From Mycolicibacterium moriokaense (GTDB lineage: Bacteria; Actinomycetota; Actinomycetes; Mycobacteriales; Mycobacteriaceae): a stretch of 64,000 nt of DNA. Where the stretch lies: the NCBI RefSeq assembly GCF_003347205.1, contig NZ_QQBJ01000001.1, positions 248,001-312,000 on the forward strand. Reading direction: 5' to 3'. Made by a program: the position numbers and the translations under genes. How positions within the stretch are numbered: position 1 is the stretch's first letter; each line of letters begins with the position of its first letter. This document shows positions 59,856-64,000 of the stretch, piece after piece. The notes under the pieces were generated by a model. That model saw nothing but the letters and a program-made list of their open reading frames with translations. It made no database searches and was not told the origin of the DNA.

Positions 59856-60698
59856 CTACAGGGCAGCCAGCGTGCCGGTCAAATGTGGTTCACCCTTTTT
59901 CATGTTCAGCAACCGCAGCTGCCAGCCGTCGGACACCCGATCGACGTAAAGACCCGCGTTCGCGGGCAGCACCACGGGCTTGGCGAACCGCACCGAGTAC
60001 TTCACCGCATCGGGCAGCTGGCCCTCGATATTGGCCAAGACGGCTGCGGCGCTGAACATTCCATGTGCGATCACGGTGGGGAAGCCGAACAGCTTCGCCG
60101 CGATCGGGTTGGTGTGGATCGGGTTGTGGTCGCCGCCGACCGACGCGTAGTGGCGGATCTGGCCGGGCGTGATGCGCAGCACCGCGTTGGGCGGGCCCGG
60201 CTTGGGCTGCTTCTCCGGCGGCGGCTTCGGCTCGTCGGACAGGCTGGTGCGCTGTTGGTGCAGGAACGTCGTCACCTGATGCCACGCGGTGTCGTTGCCG
60301 ACCTTGATGTCGGTGACGATGTCGACCAGCAGGCCCTTGCGATGCTCACGCAGGTTCTCCGCATGCACGGCGACGCCGACCGTGTCGGTCACCGCGATCG
60401 GCCGGTGCTGGGTGATGTGGTTCTCGATGTGCACCGAACCCATTGCGGCGAAGGGAAAGTCGAAGCTCGTCACCAACGCCATCACCGTCGGGAAGGTCAG
60501 CGCGAACGGATACGTCAGAGGCACGGCGTCGCCGAACCGCAGGCCGGTCACGTGGGCGTACGCCGCGACGTTCGCCGGGTCGACCTCGAGTTCGTCGACG
60601 GTCAGCGTGCGGTCGGGCAGCGTTTCGCCCCGCGGGACGAGGGGCAGCGCCCCCGCCGCGGCGCGCAGCAGGTTCTTCAGGCCGGACGGCTGCGTCAT
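59856..60698 (-). CDS. htdX: (R)-3-hydroxyacyl dehydratase HtdX
   Basis: The 280-residue protein has two hot-dog folds. The catalytic hydratase-2 motif is in the C-terminal half: YASVGGDHNPIHTNP and FPTVIAHGMFSAA. Length and position next to fabG4 and fadA2 match Rv0241c. HtdX dehydrates 3-hydroxyacyl chains in a fatty-acid chain-building or degrading cycle. ATG 60698 lies 10 bp downstream of the fabG4 stop, so both share an operon. It is convergent with dhaM, one base apart. Confidence 0.93.
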   Translation of the reverse strand: MTQPSGLKNLLRAAAGALPLVPRGETLPDRTLTVDELEVDPANVAAYAHVTGLRFGDAVPLTYPFALTFPTVMALVTSFDFPFAAMGSVHIENHITQHRPIAVTDTVGVAVHAENLREHRKGLLVDIVTDIKVGNDTAWHQVTTFLHQQRTSLSDEPKPPPEKQPKPGPPNAVLRITPGQIRHYASVGGDHNPIHTNPIAAKLFGFPTVIAHGMFSAAAVLANIEGQLPDAVKYSVRFAKPVVLPANAGLYVDRVSDGWQLRLLNMKKGEPHLTGTLAAL

Positions 60699-60708
60699 GG
60701 TGGTCAGC

Positions 60709-62064
60709 CTAGGCGCCCAGCCAGGCCTGGCCGCAGACCCGGATGGTGTTACCGGTCACCGCATTTGATGCCGGGCTGGCGAAGTAGGCGATGGCCTCGG
60801 CGACGTCGACGGGCTGGCCGCCCTGATAGAGCGAGTTGAGCCGACGGCCGACCTCGCGGGTGGCCAGCGGGATGGCCTCGGTCATCTTGGTCTCGATGAA
60901 CCCGGGCGCGACGGCGTTGATGGTGATGCCCTTCTCGGCGAGCTTGGGGGCCAGCGCGTCGGTCAGGCCGATCATCCCGGCCTTGGTCGCCGCGTAGTTG
61001 GTCTGGCCGCGGTTGCCCGCGATGCCCGCCATCGACGACAGCCCGACCACCCGGCTGTTCTCGGCGAGCGCGCCGGTCTCGGCCAGTCCCTCGGTGAGCC
61101 GCAGCGGGGCGAGCAGGTTGACGGCGACGACCGCGTCCCAGCGCGCCTCGTCCATGTTGGCCAGCAGCTTGTCGCGGGTGATGCCTGCGTTGTTGACCAG
61201 GATGTCCAGCGGCGAGCCGTGGTAGTGCTCACGCAGGTGCTCGGCGATCTTGTCGACGGCATCCTCGGCGGTGACGTCCAGCGTGAGCGCCGTCGCGCCG
61301 ACCTTGGCGGCGGTGGCATCGAGCGCCTCGCTCGCGCCATCGACGTCGACCACCACCACGGCAGCCCCGTCGCGGGCGAACACCTCGGCGATGGTGGCGC
61401 CGATGCCGCGCGCCGCGCCGGTCACCAGCGCGATCTTGCCGTCCAGCGGCCGGTCCCAGTCGGCGGGCGGCGCCGAGTCGGCCGCACCCACCCGGAACAC
61501 CTGGCCGTCGACGTAGGCCGACTTGGCGGACAGGATGAACCGCATCGTCGACTCCAGGCCGGTGGCGGCCGGCTTCGCATCCGGCGACAGATAGACAAGC
61601 GATACCGTGGCGCCGCGCCGCATCTCCTTGGCCAGTGACCGGGTGAAGCCCTCGAGCGCGCGCTGGGCGATCTGCTCGTGCGGGCCGCCCGCCTCATCGG
61701 GCGTGGTGCCCACGACGACGATGCGACCCGACGGTCCGAGGTTGCGCAGCAGCGGCGTGAAGAACTCGTACAGCCCCTTGAGGCCCGCGGGCTCGGTGAT
61801 GCCGGTCGCGTCGAAGACCAGCCCGCCGAACGAGTCGGCCCAGCGGCCGCCGAGGTTGTTGGACACCACGTCGTAGTCCTCGGCCAGCGCGCTGCGCAGT
61901 GGCTCGACGACGCGGCCCTCCCCGCCGATGAGCAGCGAGCCCGCCAGCGGCGGATCGCCGGCCCGGTAGCGGCGCAGCGTCTCTGGCTGGGGGATGCCGA
62001 GGTTCTTGGCGAGGAACGATCCGGGCGCCGAGTGGACGATTTGCGTGAACAGATCGGTAGCCAT
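60709..62064 (-). CDS. fabG4: 3-oxoacyl reductase FabG4
   Basis: The 451-residue high-molecular-weight FabG has an N-terminal flavodoxin-like domain (about 1-200) and a C-terminal SDR domain: [28 protein letters not shown], catalytic Ser in [10 protein letters not shown] and YAATK. FabG4 of M. tuberculosis (Rv0242c, 454 residues) is NADH-dependent and acts on long acyl-CoA. ATG 62064 is divergent from fadA2, with a 46-bp gap that contains a palindrome. Confidence 0.94.
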   Translation of the reverse strand: MATDLFTQIVHSAPGSFLAKNLGIPQPETLRRYRAGDPPLAGSLLIGGEGRVVEPLRSALAEDYDVVSNNLGGRWADSFGGLVFDATGITEPAGLKGLYEFFTPLLRNLGPSGRIVVVGTTPDEAGGPHEQIAQRALEGFTRSLAKEMRRGATVSLVYLSPDAKPAATGLESTMRFILSAKSAYVDGQVFRVGAADSAPPADWDRPLDGKIALVTGAARGIGATIAEVFARDGAAVVVVDVDGASEALDATAAKVGATALTLDVTAEDAVDKIAEHLREHYHGSPLDILVNNAGITRDKLLANMDEARWDAVVAVNLLAPLRLTEGLAETGALAENSRVVGLSSMAGIAGNRGQTNYAATKAGMIGLTDALAPKLAEKGITINAVAPGFIETKMTEAIPLATREVGRRLNSLYQGGQPVDVAEAIAYFASPASNAVTGNTIRVCGQAWLGA

Positions 62065-62073
62065 GGGGACGAA

Positions 62074-62089
62074 CTTACTCCAGAGTAAG
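62074..62089. promoter_or_regulatory. Palindromic operator between fabG4 and fadA2
   Basis: CTTACTCCAGAGTAAG has perfect 7-bp arms around CA. It occupies the middle of the 46-bp divergent gap, so a bound protein would block both promoters. It resembles a TetR-type operator for fatty-acid genes. The TetR gene at 50538 is one candidate, unproven. Confidence 0.55.
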
Positions 62090-62110
62090 AAGGGTGGGTA
62101 CTATGGGGCC

Positions 62111-63409
62111 ATGGCTAGTGATACCCACCGGCGGGTCGCAATTCTCGGCGGCAACCGAATTCCCTTCGCCCGGTCCGACGGCGCCTACGCCGACGCGTCC
62201 AACCAAGACATGTTCACCGCCGCGCTCGGCGGCCTGATCGACCGCTTCGACCTGGCAGGCGAGAAGCTCGGCGCGGTGATCGGCGGCGCGGTGCTCAAGC
62301 ACAGCCGCGACTTCAACCTGATGCGCGAATGCGTGCTCGGCAGCTCGCTGTCGTCCTATACGCCCGCCTTCGACATCCAGCAGGCGTGCGGCACCGGCCT
62401 GCAGGCCACCATCGCCGCCGCCGACGGCATCGCCGCCGGGCGGTACGAAGCGGCCGCGGCCGGAGGGGTTGATACCGCCTCCGACGCGCCGATCGCGTTC
62501 GGCGACGACCTGCGTCGGGTGCTGCTCGGGTTGCGCCGCTCCAAGTCCAACGTCGACCGGCTGAAGCTGGCGGGCAAGCTGCCCGCGGCGCTGGGCGTGG
62601 AGATCCCGGTGAACAGCGAGCCGCGCACCGGCATGTCGATGGGCGAGCACGCGGCCGTCACCGCCAAACAGATGGGCATCAAGCGCGTCGATCAGGACGA
62701 GCTGGCCGCGGCCAGCCACAACAACATGGCCGCCGCCTACGACCGCGGCTTCTTCGACGATCTGGTCAGCCCGTTCCTCGGGCTCTACCGCGACAACAAC
62801 CTGCGGGCCGATTCGTCGGCCGAGAAGCTGGCCAAGCTCAAGCCGGTGTTCGGCGTCAAATCGGGCGACGCGACGATGACGGCGGGCAACTCGACCCCGC
62901 TGACCGACGGCGCGTCGGTGTCGCTGTTGGCCACCGACGAGTGGGCCGAGGCGCACGGCCACCCCGTGCTGGCCTACTACGTCGACGGCGAGACCGCGGC
63001 GGTGGACTACGTCAACGGCAAGGACGGCCTGCTGATGGCGCCGACCTACGCGGTGCCGCGACTTCTGGCCCGAAACGGGTTGAGCCTGGGCGACTTCGAC
63101 TTCTACGAGATCCACGAGGCGTTCGCCTCGGTGGTGCTGGCGCACCTGCAGGCCTGGGAGTCCGAGGAGTACTGCAAGGAGCGCCTCGGGCTGGACGCCG
63201 CACTCGGCTCCATCGACCGCAGCAAGCTGAACGTCAACGGCTCCTCGCTGGCCGCGGGGCACCCGTTCGCCGCGACCGGTGGCCGGATCGTCGCGCAACT
63301 GGCCAAGCAGCTGGCCGAGAAGAAGAAGCAGACCGGGCAGCCGGTGCGCGGGCTGATTTCGATCTGCGCCGCGGGCGGCCAGGGCGTCGCCGCCATTCTC
63401 GAGGCCTGA
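62111..63409 (+). CDS. fadA2: Acetyl-CoA acyltransferase FadA2
   Basis: The 432-residue thiolase has the acyl Cys in DIQQACGTGLQ, then EIHEAFASVVLAH, NGSSLAAGHPFAATGGR and the second Cys in SICAAGGQG. These are complete degradative-thiolase motifs. Gene order with fabG4 and htdX matches Rv0243. ATG 62111 opens MASDTHRRVAILGGNRIPFAR. It is followed by a strong hairpin at 63469-63508. Confidence 0.94.
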   Translation: MASDTHRRVAILGGNRIPFARSDGAYADASNQDMFTAALGGLIDRFDLAGEKLGAVIGGAVLKHSRDFNLMRECVLGSSLSSYTPAFDIQQACGTGLQATIAAADGIAAGRYEAAAAGGVDTASDAPIAFGDDLRRVLLGLRRSKSNVDRLKLAGKLPAALGVEIPVNSEPRTGMSMGEHAAVTAKQMGIKRVDQDELAAASHNNMAAAYDRGFFDDLVSPFLGLYRDNNLRADSSAEKLAKLKPVFGVKSGDATMTAGNSTPLTDGASVSLLATDEWAEAHGHPVLAYYVDGETAAVDYVNGKDGLLMAPTYAVPRLLARNGLSLGDFDFYEIHEAFASVVLAHLQAWESEEYCKERLGLDAALGSIDRSKLNVNGSSLAAGHPFAATGGRIVAQLAKQLAEKKKQTGQPVRGLISICAAGGQGVAAILEA

Positions 63410-63468
63410 CCAGCCGGTTCTACGGAGGTGTAACGCACCCGTAGCGGCTGTCGATACACGGGATAGCT

Positions 63469-63508
63469 CCGTGTTGTCGTCTGACCCCCCGACCCGACGG
63501 CAACACGG
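63469..63508. terminator. Hairpin terminator between convergent genes
   Basis: CCGTGTTGTCGTC (63469-63481) pairs with GACGGCAACACGG (63496-63508): 12 Watson-Crick pairs and one G-U in the plus transcript, with a 14-base C-rich loop. It lies between the fadA2 stop (63409) and the convergent transporter stop (63514). There is no U-tract, which is common in mycobacteria. A second smaller stem (ACACGG/CCGTGT) precedes and competes with it at about 63456-63474. Confidence 0.6.
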
Positions 63509-63513
63509 GGCGA

Positions 63514-64000
63514 CTACTTCTTCGGCGGATCCTTGACCGCCTTGATCGGCCCGGCCGCCGGGGCAGGCGCGAACAGATTTCCGCGCAGGCTGCCGCGGGC
63601 GGTCTGCACCGCGACCAGCCCCCATGTGCCCAGCAGCACCAGGTACGCGAGCGCCGCGGCGACCCGGAACGCGGGCAGGCCGGTGTGATTGGCCAGTTGC
63701 GTGGTGCCGGTGACGAAGGTGCCGACCGGAAAGGTCAGGCTCCACCACGTCAGCGCGAACGGCATGCCGCGGCGCAGGGTACGAACCGTCAGCTGGGTGG
63801 CCAGCGTGATCCACAGCACCGCGAAGCCCCACACCGGGACACCGAACAGCACTGCGAAAACGTCCATCGCGCTTGCCAGTTCCGGTCGAACCGCCAACGC
63901 CGCGGTCGCGCCGAGCAGGCCCGCCGCCGTGATGCCCTGGCCGAGTGGGCCGAGCACGATCCACAACGTCGGCACCCGGGTGGTTCCCGACGTCCCGAAC
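63514..64000 (-). CDS. TDT-family transporter (TehA/Mae1-like), C-terminal part
   Basis: About 162 C-terminal residues are present; the frame is open to the right edge, so the gene continues beyond the window. Visible helices include LWIVLGPLGQGITAAGLLG, AVLFGVPVWGFAVLWITLA and VAAALAYLVLLGTWGLVAV, with PFALTWWSLTFPVGTFVTGT between them. TWW(S/A)xTFPxG is the tellurite-resistance/dicarboxylate (TDT) signature. These ten-helix proteins export sulfite, malate or tellurite-type anions. The upstream codons FGTSGTTRVPTLW read as protein, so an internal start is unlikely. Confidence 0.82.
   Translation of the reverse strand, partial: FGTSGTTRVPTLWIVLGPLGQGITAAGLLGATAALAVRPELASAMDVFAVLFGVPVWGFAVLWITLATQLTVRTLRRGMPFALTWWSLTFPVGTFVTGTTQLANHTGLPAFRVAAALAYLVLLGTWGLVAVQTARGSLRGNLFAPAPAAGPIKAVKDPPKK

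Noticed and set aside
1-64000. tRNA, rRNA or riboswitch genes
   Set aside because: No cloverleaf with a GGTTCGA-type arm and CCA-end context, rRNA motif or recognisable riboswitch core was found by eye; a covariance-model scan would be decisive.

Overview
The window is high-GC DNA from a mycobacterium, most likely a rapid grower (Mycolicibacterium-type). The evidence is a complete mce operon (two YrbE permeases, MceA-F and two Mce-associated proteins), the cell-wall arabinosyltransferase AftD, lipoprotein LpqI, DUF732 and DUF2613 proteins, and a right half whose gene order follows the M. tuberculosis Rv0226c-Rv0243 region (membrane protein, DUF3068, acyltransferase, php, aftD, small DUF2613 gene, lpqI, TetR, htdX, fabG4, fadA2) with extra blocks inserted. 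I see no rRNA, tRNA, CRISPR array, insertion sequence or phage gene, and no gene-free stretch longer than about 200 bp.

Positions 1-29563 form a catabolic locus of steroid type. A minus-strand meta-cleavage-product hydrolase (HsaD-like) is followed by one long plus-strand run: an old-yellow-enzyme reductase, a crotonase, a KshA-like Rieske oxygenase, an HsaA-like flavin monooxygenase, an HsaC-like extradiol dioxygenase, a second crotonase, and directly the mce operon. Then come a 3-ketosteroid Delta1-dehydrogenase (KstD), a flavoprotein with the signature of 3-ketosteroid Delta4-(5alpha)-dehydrogenase, four acyl-CoA dehydrogenases, a FadR-type GntR regulator, and a thiolase/DUF35 pair resembling the Ltp2-ChsH2 side-chain aldolase. 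Together they could import a steroid-like substrate, desaturate and open rings A/B, and shorten an acyl side chain. The reductase partners (KshB, HsaB), the later HsaE-G steps and the MceG ATPase are not here. The true substrate is unknown; a sterol, a 5alpha-steroid or a bile-acid-like compound are all possible.

Positions 29568-43407 are conserved mycobacterial envelope and lipid genes: secreted CAP and DUF732 proteins, a crotonase, a polytopic membrane protein, a DUF3068 protein, an acyltransferase, an acyl-CoA ligase, the phosphotriesterase homologue, aftD and lpqI. Positions 43417-50519 are an accessory nitrogen block: amidohydrolase, class III aminotransferase, amino-acid/amine permease and a glutamine-synthetase-like ligase on the minus strand, with a divergent class II glutamine amidohydrolase and an RpiR-type regulator. 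This composition suggests a gamma-glutamylation route for an amine.

Positions 50538-54132 hold a TetR regulator, an O-methyltransferase and an ABC exporter. Positions 54122-59854 are a glycerol/dihydroxyacetone unit: an IclR regulator divergent from a MIP channel, dhaK, dhaL and a large dhaM fused to HPr and enzyme I, with a clear palindromic operator between them. The right end is htdX-fabG4 divergent from fadA2, then a strong hairpin and the C-terminal part of a TDT-family transporter cut by the window edge.
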